Assembly (NCBI RefSeq): GCF_000021945.1 | Contig: NC_011831.1 | Span: forward strand, 2,307,353 to 2,371,352 | Source of the DNA: Chloroflexus aggregans DSM 9485 | GTDB taxonomy: Bacteria > Chloroflexota > Chloroflexia > Chloroflexales > Chloroflexaceae | Direction of reading: 5' to 3' | DNA length: 64,000 nt | In this document: positions 42,939 to 51,662 of the stretch, one piece after another | How positions within the stretch are numbered: position 1 is the stretch's first letter | How the letters are laid out: each line of letters starts with the position of its first letter | Translations under genes and position numbers: made by a program | Notes under the pieces: generated by a model | The model's database searches: none | What the model saw: only the letters and a program-made list of their open reading frames with translations | What the model was told of the DNA's origin: nothing

Positions 42939-44177
42939 ATGAAGGTTCTTGCGTGGCGATTCGCGCGCCCGCTGATGCTATTCGTGGGTATGGGGTTGTT
43001 TTGGCTGGGGTTGATCGGTCTGAGTGGATGCGCCGCCGCACCATTACTGGGCGAAGTGACGGCGAGCGCCGAGCGGTATGAGCCGGGGGCGGGGGCACCA
43101 CTAGCCATCAGTTATGAGATTGGCCGGGCGGCGCTGGTTGATATCTATGTGCTTGATGCTGCCGGCCAGCGCTACGATCTGCGCCGGGCACAGCCGCGGG
43201 CTGCGGCCAGTGATCCGTATGTGTTGCGGTTTGATGGCAGTGTACCGACCAATGATCCGCACGTCTTGCGGCGTCTGCTCCCACCCGGCCAGTATACACT
43301 TGTTGTCGCAGCGCAGGCTATCGATGGTAATGCGAGTGCTGAACGCCGCTTACCGTTGAAAATTGAGGGGGCCGCCATCGAACCGCCGGTGATCGAGAAT
43401 CTGATGGTCTGGCCGCCGGTCATTTCACCGAATGCCGATGCTATTGATGATGTAGCTGAATTTACTTATCGCTTGCCGGTCAGCGCTACAGTGAATATCG
43501 AGGTCACTGCACCGAACGGCGAGGTGATCCCGGTGGTTACCCGCGAGGAAGAAGGGCCTTACGAGCAGCGTCATGTGTGGAATGGTAAACGACCAAACGG
43601 TTCGCTCCTCGAGGCCGGTGTTTATACGTATACCGTGCGAGCTGAAGATGCGTTTGGGAATGTGGTGCAGCGGCAAGGTCAAATCACCCTCGCCGATGTT
43701 GGCCAACCCGAAGCACGGATTGTCTATTCAATGATTGCCCCGCAGCGGGTGATGTTGGGCGAGGTGATTACGGTTACGATCTGGGTACGTAACACCGGCA
43801 CCGTGCCGATTCGCACCTATGGCCCACCGAGCGGGTATGAATACACAACCGATGAAGTCTTTTCTTCGGTGGAAAATGGCGCTTACGCGGCGCAAGCCGG
43901 TGGGTTCTGGCGCGTTGGCATGGATTGGGATGCCAACAGTGGTGGCGGGCCAAAGCGCTACCCGTACCGCTGGTCAATTTCGCCGCGCCCGCCCGAAGAG
44001 TGGGCACAACCGTTCGTTGAAGATTTTCTCTACCCCGGTGAAGAGGCGGAAATTATCGGGCGCGTGCGGATTTTGCAGCGTGAAACACGGATGGGTTTCT
44101 ATGTTGGTCTTATCCAAGATGGGGTAGGCTTCTTTCAAGATCGCACCGGTCGCACAATTATCGATGTCGGATTTTAG
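42939..44177 (+). CDS. Lipoprotein with FlgD-type Ig-like domains
   Basis: A 412-residue surface lipoprotein. The signal peptide ends GLSGC (Cys31), after which come beta-rich modules. The stretch FTYRLPVSATVNIEVTAPNG, then HVWNGKRPNGSLLEAGVYTYTVRAEDAFGN, is typical of the FlgD Ig-like fold. A further beta domain follows (MLGEVITVTIWVRNTGTVPI). The first module also has an SYEIGRAALVDIYVLD pattern, so two Ig-like copies are likely. GGAGGG precedes the ATG at 42939. It probably acts outside the membrane; its partner is unknown. Confidence 0.8.
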   Translation: MKVLAWRFARPLMLFVGMGLFWLGLIGLSGCAAAPLLGEVTASAERYEPGAGAPLAISYEIGRAALVDIYVLDAAGQRYDLRRAQPRAAASDPYVLRFDGSVPTNDPHVLRRLLPPGQYTLVVAAQAIDGNASAERRLPLKIEGAAIEPPVIENLMVWPPVISPNADAIDDVAEFTYRLPVSATVNIEVTAPNGEVIPVVTREEEGPYEQRHVWNGKRPNGSLLEAGVYTYTVRAEDAFGNVVQRQGQITLADVGQPEARIVYSMIAPQRVMLGEVITVTIWVRNTGTVPIRTYGPPSGYEYTTDEVFSSVENGAYAAQAGGFWRVGMDWDANSGGGPKRYPYRWSISPRPPEEWAQPFVEDFLYPGEEAEIIGRVRILQRETRMGFYVGLIQDGVGFFQDRTGRTIIDVGF

Positions 44178-44187
44178 GCAATAAAAT

Positions 44188-44218
44188 GTCGTCGCCACCG
44201 CTAGTTGGTGGCGACGAC
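44188..44218. terminator. Bidirectional terminator hairpin
   Basis: A perfect 12-bp stem, 44188-44199 with 44207-44218, loop of 7 nt, between converging genes. Confidence 0.8.
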
Positions 44219-44245
44219 AGCAGGCAATGCAACGGTGGAGATCGA

Positions 44246-44545
44246 TTAATAATCGGCTACCTTAAAGGCAACACTACCGATTGAGAGCAGATCCCCGTGC
44301 TGTAAGCGTTGCCGACCGTTAATCCGCCGGCCGTTGAGGGCAACCAGCGCGTTCGTGTCGAGCGGAGTGATGAACCAGCGGTCAAGAGTTTGGGCAATCT
44401 CGGCATGACGATCAAGTATCTGCCGGTCATAGATCACAATATCACACTGACGAGTACTTCCGATCACCATACTACGCCGATTGACGACGATCTGTTGTCC
44501 GGTACATGAACCGGATACGCCAATGAGGGTCAATGCGCGTCCCAT
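44246..44545 (-). CDS. Stand-alone FHA-domain protein
   Basis: A 99-residue protein that is essentially one FHA domain. It has GQQIVVNRRSMVIGSTRQCDIVIYD, the binding-loop region ILDRHAEI (the usual SRRH Ser replaced) and NALVALNGRRINGRQRLQHGDLLSIGSVAFKV. It would bind phosphothreonine peptides and act as an adaptor. GGAGG stands 4 nt before the ATG at 44545. It is divergent from the CBS gene. The Ser/Thr kinase partner is not in the window. Confidence 0.88.
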   Translation of the reverse strand: MGRALTLIGVSGSCTGQQIVVNRRSMVIGSTRQCDIVIYDRQILDRHAEIAQTLDRWFITPLDTNALVALNGRRINGRQRLQHGDLLSIGSVAFKVADY

Positions 44546-44737
44546 ACAACCTCCGGGAAAACAACTATTGCGATACAACTATATAGACGTATGATTCTCA
44601 TCACCATCTCATTTTGTCAAGTCTTACCTTAGGACTATCTAGCAATAACCATACGATAGCGCAGTACGCCGGGGGCGCTTTCCACGGTGATCTATCTCGT
44701 GCTTGTGTTATCGTCGGAAATGGCGGGGAGTGATGGT

Positions 44738-45967
44738 ATGGCCGAACCAACGGTGCAACGGGTACGCATCTATTTAAATGGTGAAGATAGCGCAGACGGT
44801 CAACCGCTCTATAAAGTGGTAGTAGACGAATTGCGTCAGAGTGGTGCGACCGGTGTGACGGTTCTGCAGGCTTTGACCGGCTTCGGACCACGTCGGCAGA
44901 TGTTACCCAACGCGATGCGGCAGCCGGTCGTAATCGAGTGGGTTGACAATGCCGTTCGTATCCAACGATTACTGCCGTTGCTGAACCGCTTGATCGGTGA
45001 TGCGCTGGTAACGATCGAGCCGGTAGCCATTGTGCAGGGTGTACTGCGTCCGGCCGGTCCGTTCAGTGCCGCCCAATTAGTCTCCGATCTGATGCAAGCA
45101 GACGCACCGGTGATTGACGCCACTGCACCACTCCTCGATGTCCTCGAACCGTTTATCACCGGTCGGGTGGAAGTATTGGCAGTAGTTGAGAATGATACCG
45201 TCATCGGCACTATCTCGCTGCGTGAATTAGTGTGGCGTGCCGGTTTACGGGTACCACCTTACCTGCTGAGTATGCTTGAGCCGGCCGAACGAGCGGCAGT
45301 GCTGGCACCGCTACAGGCATTAACTGCCGGTGCGATTACTAATCGTGAGATACGTGGTGTGCATACAACGATGCCGATTACGCAAGCCCTGACCCGTATG
45401 ATCGAGTGGGGCTACAACCAAATACCGGTGCTCGATCCGCTCGGGCGGTTGGCCGGGGTGTTCGGGCAACACGAGGTGTTGCAGGCAGTAGCGCACCGGT
45501 CTGAATCGGAGGAAGCTACCGGTTTGGAACTCCAGGTGGGAATGGTGATGCAAGCGGCAACAGCACGGGCTACGCTTGGTCAATCATTGGCGACAGCACT
45601 TGCCTTGCTGATCACAACTCCGGGTCAAAGTTTGTTTGTCGTTGATGGCGATAGGCGTGTTGTGGGTGTCTTGCGGTTAAGTAAGGTACTATCCAATTTG
45701 CAAGACGACGAGCGAACGAGCTTACTGACTGCATTGCAAAGCACTCAACGAGTCCAGCCGACAGCGTTGCCTGGGGCACGTCGCACGATCGACGCCTTTC
45801 TCGAACCACCACCACCGGTATTGGCGATCAATACCTCGCTCGGAGTTGCCGCTCGTCAGTTACTCACAATGAACACGGAGCGGTTGCCGGTGGTAGACTC
45901 AGAAGGGCGACTGTCGGGTATAATCGCACGTGGTGCCCTCGTGCGGGCATTACTACAACACGAATAG
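44738..45967 (+). CDS. DUF190-CBS domain fusion protein
   Basis: A 409-residue cytosolic protein. Residues ~1-105 match DUF190/UPF0166 (VRIYLNGEDSADGQPLYKVVV, TGVTVLQALTGFGP, QPVVIEWVD), a small ferredoxin-like fold. The rest holds about four CBS repeats, which usually bind adenine nucleotides; the last ends NTERLPVVDSEGRLSGIIARG. In other bacteria DUF190 genes often neighbour the fluoride exporter CrcB, but none is here. GGGGAG lies 7 nt before the ATG at 44738, which decides against the upstream ATG at 44720. It is followed by the epimerase gene after 11 nt. Confidence 0.85.
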   Translation: MAEPTVQRVRIYLNGEDSADGQPLYKVVVDELRQSGATGVTVLQALTGFGPRRQMLPNAMRQPVVIEWVDNAVRIQRLLPLLNRLIGDALVTIEPVAIVQGVLRPAGPFSAAQLVSDLMQADAPVIDATAPLLDVLEPFITGRVEVLAVVENDTVIGTISLRELVWRAGLRVPPYLLSMLEPAERAAVLAPLQALTAGAITNREIRGVHTTMPITQALTRMIEWGYNQIPVLDPLGRLAGVFGQHEVLQAVAHRSESEEATGLELQVGMVMQAATARATLGQSLATALALLITTPGQSLFVVDGDRRVVGVLRLSKVLSNLQDDERTSLLTALQSTQRVQPTALPGARRTIDAFLEPPPPVLAINTSLGVAARQLLTMNTERLPVVDSEGRLSGIIARGALVRALLQHE

Positions 45968-45978
45968 AGGAAAAGACT

Positions 45979-47019
45979 ATGGCTGACCGTGTGTTAATTA
46001 CCGGTGGTGCCGGATTTCTCGGCATTAATTTAGCGCGTTATTTGTTGGCGCGCGGCTATATCGTGCGTTCACTCGATATTGCGCCTTTCGACTACCCTGA
46101 GCGGAATCAAATTGAAGAGCATACCGGCGATATTCGTGATCGGGCTGCCGTTGATCGGGCAATGCAAGGGGTGAGGTTTGTTGTCCATACAGCGGCTGCA
46201 CTTCCGCTCTATTCACCGGCCGACATCTTCTCGACCGATATTGATGGGACACGCAACGTCCTCGAATCGGCCCGTGATCACGGCGTCGAGCGGGTAGTCC
46301 ATATTTCGTCAACGGCAGTGTACGGTATTCCCGACCATCACCCGCTGGTAGAAACCGACCCGCTCAGTGGCGTGGGTCCGTATGGTGAGGCTAAAGTCAA
46401 AGCTGAGGAGCTATGTCTCGAATTCCGCAAGGCCGGGATGTGTGTACCGATCTTGCGACCCAAGTCGTTTGTCGGCCCTGAGCGACTCGGTATTTTTGCG
46501 ATGCTGTACGATTGGGCAATGGAAGGACACAACTTCCCGTTGCCCGGAAACGGCAAGAATCGCTACCAGTTGCTCGATGTCGAAGACCTCTGTGAAGCAA
46601 TCGTGCTCTGTCTGACGCTCGATCGCGATCGGGTCAATGACACCTTCAACATCGGCGCGAAAGAGTTTACCACGATCAAAGAGGATTTTCAGGCGGTACT
46701 CGATGCAGCCGGCTATGGCAAGCGCATTATCACCTTCCCGGCCAAGCCGATGGTGTGGGCACTGGCGATCCTCGAAAAACTGAAGCTGTCGCCGGTCTAC
46801 AAGTGGGCGTATGGTACCGTCACCGAAGATTCGTTTGTGTCGGTCGAAAAGGCCGAGCGAGTGTTAGGCTTTACGCCCAAGTATTCCAACAAACAGGCAC
46901 TGGTCCGCAACTATCAGTGGTATGTTGCAAACGCCAAGAAATTCGGTCAGCAGACCGGTGTCTCGCACCGAGTGCCGTGGAGTCAAGGGATTTTGCGGCT
47001 GGCGAAGCTATTCTTCTAA
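45979..47019 (+). CDS. NAD-dependent epimerase/dehydratase (extended SDR)
   Basis: A 346-residue extended short-chain dehydrogenase/reductase. The N-terminal Rossmann fingerprint is GGAGFLGINLARYL, followed by VVHTAAALP, HISSTAVYG and the catalytic Tyr-Lys in GPYGEAKVKAEEL, then LRPKSFVGPERLG. Sequence style resembles sugar-nucleotide epimerases and 3-beta-HSD-like enzymes; the substrate is not predictable. It forms a two-gene transcript with the CBS gene and converges on the PAS-STAS gene. Confidence 0.9.
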   Translation: MADRVLITGGAGFLGINLARYLLARGYIVRSLDIAPFDYPERNQIEEHTGDIRDRAAVDRAMQGVRFVVHTAAALPLYSPADIFSTDIDGTRNVLESARDHGVERVVHISSTAVYGIPDHHPLVETDPLSGVGPYGEAKVKAEELCLEFRKAGMCVPILRPKSFVGPERLGIFAMLYDWAMEGHNFPLPGNGKNRYQLLDVEDLCEAIVLCLTLDRDRVNDTFNIGAKEFTTIKEDFQAVLDAAGYGKRIITFPAKPMVWALAILEKLKLSPVYKWAYGTVTEDSFVSVEKAERVLGFTPKYSNKQALVRNYQWYVANAKKFGQQTGVSHRVPWSQGILRLAKLFF

Positions 47020-47045
47020 TCGCAGGTTGCCGGGCGAAAGGCAGA

Positions 47046-47075
47046 GAGTGATAGGTACAACGACACCTATCACTC
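47046..47075. terminator. Bidirectional hairpin overlapping a stop codon
   Basis: GAGTGATAGGT (47046-47056) pairs perfectly with ACCTATCACTC (47065-47075). The last bases overlap the stop of the PAS-STAS gene. Confidence 0.7.
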
Positions 47076-47961
47076 ACTCTTTGCGTCTGCGCATCGGCGG
47101 GTTGATCGGATTATCGTTGCGTCGAGGAGCAGGAGCGATCTGATTGTTCATCACCAGTGCGATCCCATCTTGCAGCGTTGCTCTCGTCTCAAATACGCTC
47201 AGATCGGCGCCGAGACTCACCACCGTCTGCGCGACTTCAGGGCTAATCCCGGTCAAGATCACATGCGCCCCGAGCAGCCGTACTGCCCGCGCTGCTCGGA
47301 TCAGAGCATCGGCGATAAACGTATCAACCGTATTCACACCGGTAATATCGATAATCACCACCTCGGTGCCGCGATTCGACACTCCTTCCAACAACGTCTC
47401 GATGATCAAGTTGGCCCGCCGCTGATCGATAGACCCGACGAGTGGTAGCGCAACCGCTCGCTCACTGATCGGTACTAAAGGTGTGCTCAGTTCGCGTAAA
47501 GCGCGTTCTTGAGCAGCAATAACCTCTTCCTGCATTTGCAGGCGTTCAAATTCAATTGCCTTAATCTTGCTAATATTTTGCATCATCCCGACCATCCGTA
47601 CCGCTTTGCCGTCAGGACCGGCGAGGAAATAGCCACGGTCGAGGATCCAGACATACGAGCCGTTTTTATGTTGGAAGCGATACTCGATGTCATACTCGCG
47701 CAGGTTGGCCTCTGCCTCGCTGAGTAGCGTTAAGGCCCGTTCGCGGTCATCGGGATGGATCAGCTCTTCCCATTGAGCCAGCCCGCCGTCGAGTTCTTGG
47801 ATTGCGCGCCCACAGACTTGTTCAGTCTCGCCGCTCCACATGATCGCGCCGGTCGCGACATCGTAGTCGTAAATCATAAGCCGCAACGCGCGCACAAGCA
47901 TAGCGTAACGATGGCGCAGATCGTTGAGTTCACGGAGGATCTGCTGGTTGTCTGCTGTCAT
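47074..47961 (-). CDS. PAS-STAS regulator (RsbR-like)
   Basis: A 295-residue protein with a PAS_3 sensor domain (~20-140; YDYDVATGAIMWSGE, RFQHKNGSYVWILDRG), a short coiled coil and a STAS domain (~165-280). The STAS part, ELSTPLVPISERAVALPLVGSI followed by IDITGVNTVDTFIADALIRAAR, matches RsbR/RsbS stressosome proteins, with Thr residues near the usual phosphorylation positions. It would sense a ligand and feed a partner-switching cascade. RsbS, RsbT and RsbU-like genes are absent from the window; the PP2C protein at 61.7 kb is not an RsbU. Confidence 0.92.
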   Translation of the reverse strand: MTADNQQILRELNDLRHRYAMLVRALRLMIYDYDVATGAIMWSGETEQVCGRAIQELDGGLAQWEELIHPDDRERALTLLSEAEANLREYDIEYRFQHKNGSYVWILDRGYFLAGPDGKAVRMVGMMQNISKIKAIEFERLQMQEEVIAAQERALRELSTPLVPISERAVALPLVGSIDQRRANLIIETLLEGVSNRGTEVVIIDITGVNTVDTFIADALIRAARAVRLLGAHVILTGISPEVAQTVVSLGADLSVFETRATLQDGIALVMNNQIAPAPRRNDNPINPPMRRRKE

Positions 47962-48108
47962 ACCACATTTCTCTAGGAAAGCACCTTAGGCAGCTCATCC
48001 GATTGTACGTAGGAAGGGGTGGGGAGTCAAGGTGAAGGAACGCTACCCGTGGATTGTAGGCATCATCGGGATCAGGGTTTGAGGTGGGGAGAAGCCGATC
48101 GCTTCCCC

Positions 48109-48810
48109 CTATGCCTTCCCATACACCGGAATTGCGGCACCACTAATGATACGAGCAGTAGGGCCGACCAGAAAATGTATCACAGCCGCGATCTCTTCCG
48201 GTTTGACCCAGCGCGCACGGTCGGCGTTAGGCATAGCAGCGCGATTGGCCGGAGTATCGATGACGCTGGGGAGCACGGCGTTTACCGTGATGTTGTGCGG
48301 GAGTAGCTCGGCGGCAAGTGCTTCGGTGAGTTGTAAAACGGCCCGTTTGGCAGCGGCGTAAGCAGCGAGATTGGCGCCGGGTTGGGTAGCGGTACGGCTA
48401 CTGACGTTGACAATCGCGCCCCCACCGCGGTTGATCAGATGGGGAATGGCCGCTGCACATGAGATGACCGCCGTCTTGAGGTTAATATCGAGTTGAGCTT
48501 GCCAGAGAGACCACGATGTTTGATGAACCGGTTGCCCCCCGGCAAAGCCGCCGGCAGCGTTGATCAAGATGTCAATCCCGCCATGCGTCGTAGCAACGGT
48601 ATCGTAGGCTGCTTTCGTTGCCGCTTCATCGGTTAGATCGACACGCAAGCCGATGGCGGTGGGGCAACACTCATGCAGCCGCGCGAAGGCCATCTCATCA
48701 ACATACGGCGTGATTACGGTTGCGCCGGCGCCAAGCAGCCGTTCCACCACTGCAACTCCCAACCCGCCAGTGCCACCGGTGACAATCGCCACTTTTCCTG
48801 CCAGATCCAT
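48109..48810 (-). CDS. SDR-family oxidoreductase
   Basis: A 233-residue classical short-chain dehydrogenase. The cofactor loop is VTGGTGGLGVAV, the Asp in LRVDLTDEA follows, then LINAAGGFAGG, the catalytic Ser in IVNVSSRTATQ and Tyr/Lys in YAAAKRAVLQL. The motif order and length fit FabG-like NAD(P)-dependent enzymes; the substrate is unknown. GAGAGGAG precedes the ATG. It lies directly after the rsfS-operon terminator. Confidence 0.92.
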   Translation of the reverse strand: MDLAGKVAIVTGGTGGLGVAVVERLLGAGATVITPYVDEMAFARLHECCPTAIGLRVDLTDEAATKAAYDTVATTHGGIDILINAAGGFAGGQPVHQTSWSLWQAQLDINLKTAVISCAAAIPHLINRGGGAIVNVSSRTATQPGANLAAYAAAKRAVLQLTEALAAELLPHNITVNAVLPSVIDTPANRAAMPNADRARWVKPEEIAAVIHFLVGPTARIISGAAIPVYGKA

Positions 48811-48834
48811 GCACGCTCCTCTCGCTGATACAAA

Positions 48835-48864
48835 CGACTCTGGCGCAGGCTAACGCCAGAGTCG
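48835..48864 (-). terminator. Terminator of the rsfS operon
   Basis: An 11-bp perfect stem, 48835-48845 with 48854-48864, with TTTGT following on the minus strand. Confidence 0.75.
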
Positions 48865-48931
48865 CCTTATCTTCAGACAACCGGAGAACATCCGTCGCAG
48901 GCAACTCCCTCGTCACCCGATTCGGTATAGC

Positions 48932-49148
48932 CTACTGCATCAGCAGGTCAAAATGCGGTCGCCCATCGTCGCCACCGAGTCGGCGAAGGCCACGCTGAAT
49001 GGCGCGCACTGCGCCTTCGCCGAGCCAGAACATCAGTACCGAACCAACGATGAGGCCAAGCGCGCTACCCAAAAGCCGCTCCACTGGCGAACAATACAAA
49101 CCGCTTGCGTCGCGACGCCGCTTTGCGCCGCGTAGTCTCCTTGCCCAT
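48932..49148 (-). pseudogene. Frameshifted small YtxH-like membrane protein downstream of rsfS
   Basis: From the ATG at 49148 (GAGGAG 5 nt upstream) the frame reads MGKETTRRKAASRRKRFVLF and FASGAAFG, then hits TAG at 49065-49067. One base later, the next frame continues without a break as SALGLIVGSVLMFWLGEG and ends at 48932 (FDLLMQ). Removing one G of the GGG before the stop would give a seamless ~71-residue protein with a basic N-terminus and one Gly-rich membrane helix, as in YtxH-like proteins. It starts 8 nt after the rsfS stop. It is either a real frameshift mutation, a sequencing error, or programmed +1 frameshifting at TTT-GGG-TAG. Confidence 0.7.
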
Positions 49149-49156
49149 AATACTCC

Positions 49157-49507
49157 TCACTGGACGACAACTACCGGCATTGCCTTACTCCAAAGACGTT
49201 CGAGCCGGTAGTACTCACGCTGGCTCTGACTGAAGATGTGTACCACGATGTCGCGATAGTCGAGTACAATCCAGCCGGTGTCGGCGCTGCCTTCGATGCG
49301 TGGGTTTAACCCATGCTCGGTTGAAATCTTCTCGTCGATGTGGTCGATAATCGCACGCATTTGCCGATCATTGTCGGCAGTACAAATAATAAAATAGTCG
49401 GCAATGGTCGTCTGCGGACGAATGTCGAGCAGGACAATGTCATGAGCCTGCTTGTCTTCGACCAACTCGACGATACGGCGGGCAATCATTGCGATCTCGA
49501 TAGTCAT
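49157..49507 (-). CDS. rsfS: Ribosomal silencing factor RsfS (Iojap)
   Basis: A 116-residue protein that binds ribosomal protein uL14 and blocks 30S-50S joining when nutrients are short. The family core is clear: ARRIVELVEDKQAHDIVLLDI, TIADYFIICTADNDRQMRAI, then GWIVLDYRDIVVHIFSQSQREYYRLERLW. The ATG at 49507 follows AAAGGAGG closely; the GTG at 49522 would put the ribosome site inside the gene. A TTTACA-17-TACGAT promoter lies upstream. The next gene in the operon is the frameshifted small membrane protein. Confidence 0.96.
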   Translation of the reverse strand: MTIEIAMIARRIVELVEDKQAHDIVLLDIRPQTTIADYFIICTADNDRQMRAIIDHIDEKISTEHGLNPRIEGSADTGWIVLDYRDIVVHIFSQSQREYYRLERLWSKAMPVVVVQ

Positions 49508-49543
49508 ATCCTCCTTTGTCACTGTGCGTTATCTGTTAATCTG

Positions 49544-49572
49544 ATCGTATCATATTTGACGCACGTTGTAAA
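49544..49572 (-). promoter_or_regulatory. Promoter of the rsfS operon
   Basis: On the minus strand TTTACA (49567-49572), 17 nt, then TACGAT (49544-49549). Confidence 0.5.
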
Positions 49573-49605
49573 ACGGTTCATGGCCCAAAACTGGTGCGAA
49601 CCACG

Positions 49606-50673
49606 TCATCCGGCTGCTTGTCCTGTCTCGTTAGCCGACTTAGAATTGCTCGGTTTGAGGCGGATGTCAATATTTCCATTGTCGCGCCTGCGTATCTCAA
49701 ACATCTCTTTTGCTTCTACAACACAAGCGTCCAATAATTTCGATAGGTTCTGATAACCGTAGAATCGGTGGTCAAAACTGGGATCGATAGCACGGAGGCG
49801 TGAACCGATGGCGCTCCCACTAACCCATTCACCGGGAGCAGTTTGCGCCGATTCGGTCAGTATGCGTTGGAGGAGTTTCACGGCATCGCGTAGCGGTCTC
49901 GTTATCACCACCTGGCTATTGAGTTGAGGTTGGTTGGTGGACTGGGCCGTTGGTTGGGGAATGGGTGAATCGCCGTTGGTAACTGCTGAGGTTGTTGGTG
50001 AACTGCTCCTCACTGTAGTTGTCGATTCGATTGCGCTGATGGGGGTCGGTGCAGGCGTGTTAGAACTTTGGGTGGTTTGCTCTCTTTCCGTGACAACGGA
50101 CGGAGGAACAGATGATGTGCCGGTGTTGGGTTTCGCCAAGGGGATGAACGTACTGCATACCTCTTTCAAGACGGTTGCCGTCTGTTCCGTCCCTATCACA
50201 ATCACGTTAGCGCCGCCGGCTCGGAGTCGTTTGACCAGCGGCGCATAGTCGCCGTCACCGGTTACTAAACAGAAATCATCGCACACTTGCCGGTAATGCA
50301 GATCCATTGCATCAATAGTCAGTACCATGTCGATGGTACTTTTACCCGGAGCTATCCCTGCATAGTAAATCGGACGCAAATCGTAGCGTGCGACTGCTTC
50401 AATCCATTTTTGGTGGGCAGAGACTGACCAGTTGGCGTAGACACGGCGTGTGACCAATATGCCTTGCTTGTCAGCCATTTCCATCACTTGGTCGGCGTAA
50501 GTGGCAGCACAGTTTTCACCATCGATCAAGAGGGCAATGCGGCGAGGTGCGGTAGTTGATCGGGGTGCGGTGGCTCCGGTAGTAGCAAGGCGACGTGCGT
50601 AGATTGCCATCAGCAGGTTTCTGACCGGTGGAATGCATCGTTGGATTAAGAATGATGATAGCAGTGACGGCAT
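49606..50673 (-). CDS. NYN-domain nuclease with C-terminal OST-HTH/LOTUS domain
   Basis: A 355-residue protein. The N-terminal NYN/LabA-type PIN-like nuclease domain (~45-180) has the expected acidic residues: Asp in ALLIDGENC, Asp in TIDMVLTIDAMD and Asp in LVTGDGDYAPLVKRLR. A ~85-residue Ser/Thr/Pro-rich linker follows. The C-terminal region (~265-345; DAVKLLQRILTE, FDHRFYGYQNLSKLLDAC, MFEIRRRDNGNIDIRL) matches the LOTUS/OST-HTH domain, which binds RNA. The same pairing occurs in eukaryotic MARF1. It is probably an RNase or RNA-directed regulator; the substrate is unknown. The M at 50613 (MAIYARR) is an alternative start. Confidence 0.9.
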   Translation of the reverse strand: MPSLLSSFLIQRCIPPVRNLLMAIYARRLATTGATAPRSTTAPRRIALLIDGENCAATYADQVMEMADKQGILVTRRVYANWSVSAHQKWIEAVARYDLRPIYYAGIAPGKSTIDMVLTIDAMDLHYRQVCDDFCLVTGDGDYAPLVKRLRAGGANVIVIGTEQTATVLKEVCSTFIPLAKPNTGTSSVPPSVVTEREQTTQSSNTPAPTPISAIESTTTVRSSSPTTSAVTNGDSPIPQPTAQSTNQPQLNSQVVITRPLRDAVKLLQRILTESAQTAPGEWVSGSAIGSRLRAIDPSFDHRFYGYQNLSKLLDACVVEAKEMFEIRRRDNGNIDIRLKPSNSKSANETGQAAG

Positions 50674-50899
50674 AGCATGCTCCAGGCGTGCAAGATCGGC
50701 TGCCTCGCTGAATCTACGTAATCAACCGGTAAAGGTTGCAAAATGGGAAGAGTGCTTGTTAATAAGACGAGTATTATATTCACTATACTACACTACCTTT
50801 GTACCGGTTGTTCTGGGGGTTTCGTAAGAATCCGTACCGGATGATACACATTATGGCGAATCTGCAAGGTCTAGGTATTTCAACCTGAGGAGGTAGTGT

Positions 50900-51454
50900 A
50901 TGACCGATCTTCCGGCACTTCAGATTGGTCAGGCCCGGATCGAGCTTTGCGAGGGTGATATTGTGACCCAATCAGTGGATGCGATTGTCAATGCAGCGAA
51001 CGAGCAGTTGCGCCAGGGTGGTGGTGTATGCGGTGCGATCTTCCGCGCCGCCGGTGCAGCAGATCTGCAACGGGCGTGCGACGCTGTGGCTCCTTGTCCA
51101 ACCGGCGAAGCGCGGATTACGCCCGGTTTTGCCTTACCGGCTCGGTACGTCATCCACGCTGTAGGTCCGATCTTTGATAGCTACTCGCCGACTGAAGCCG
51201 ACCGGTTGTTGGTCAGCGCTTATCGAGCGAGTCTGGCGCTAGCCCGTCAGTATGGAGTACGTAGCATTGCTTTTCCGAGCATCGCCACCGGTATTTATGG
51301 CTTTCCGGTCGAGCGAGCGGCTCCACTAGTGATACGTACATTGGTCGATGAACTTCGTGTGCATCAGTCACCGGCATTGGTGCGGATGGTGTTGTGGCGA
51401 GATACGTTTCCGGTGTATCGCGCAGCATTGGCACAGATTGCGGCGACAAGCTAG
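50900..51454 (+). CDS. Macro-domain protein (ADP-ribose hydrolase family)
   Basis: A 184-residue stand-alone macro domain. Hallmarks are GDIVTQSVDAIVNAANEQLRQ, the GGGVCGAIFRAAG loop, GEARITPGFALPARYVIHAVGP and the phosphate loop PSIATGIYGFP. It should bind ADP-ribose and may remove ADP-ribose or deacetylate O-acetyl-ADP-ribose, as the MacroD-type YmdB does. AGGAGG precedes the ATG. It is divergent from the NYN-LOTUS gene, both nucleic-acid or nucleotide related. Confidence 0.94.
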   Translation: MTDLPALQIGQARIELCEGDIVTQSVDAIVNAANEQLRQGGGVCGAIFRAAGAADLQRACDAVAPCPTGEARITPGFALPARYVIHAVGPIFDSYSPTEADRLLVSAYRASLALARQYGVRSIAFPSIATGIYGFPVERAAPLVIRTLVDELRVHQSPALVRMVLWRDTFPVYRAALAQIAATS

Positions 51455-51662
51455 CGAGGACCTAGGCGGTGTCGGCGCAAGCTTTAAGCTGTTATTCGTC
51501 AGCATAGTGCATCACCGGGATGTGACGTTCGCCGATCGGTGGCAGTCTGCTGCAAACCCGTTTAGGCGCTGGAGTCAATTGCAACAATTTGGTAAAACCT
51601 TCGTCAAAACACCAGAGCAAGCGTAGGTGGATCGGCCACACCTCAGCCGGAAGGAGCTTTCT

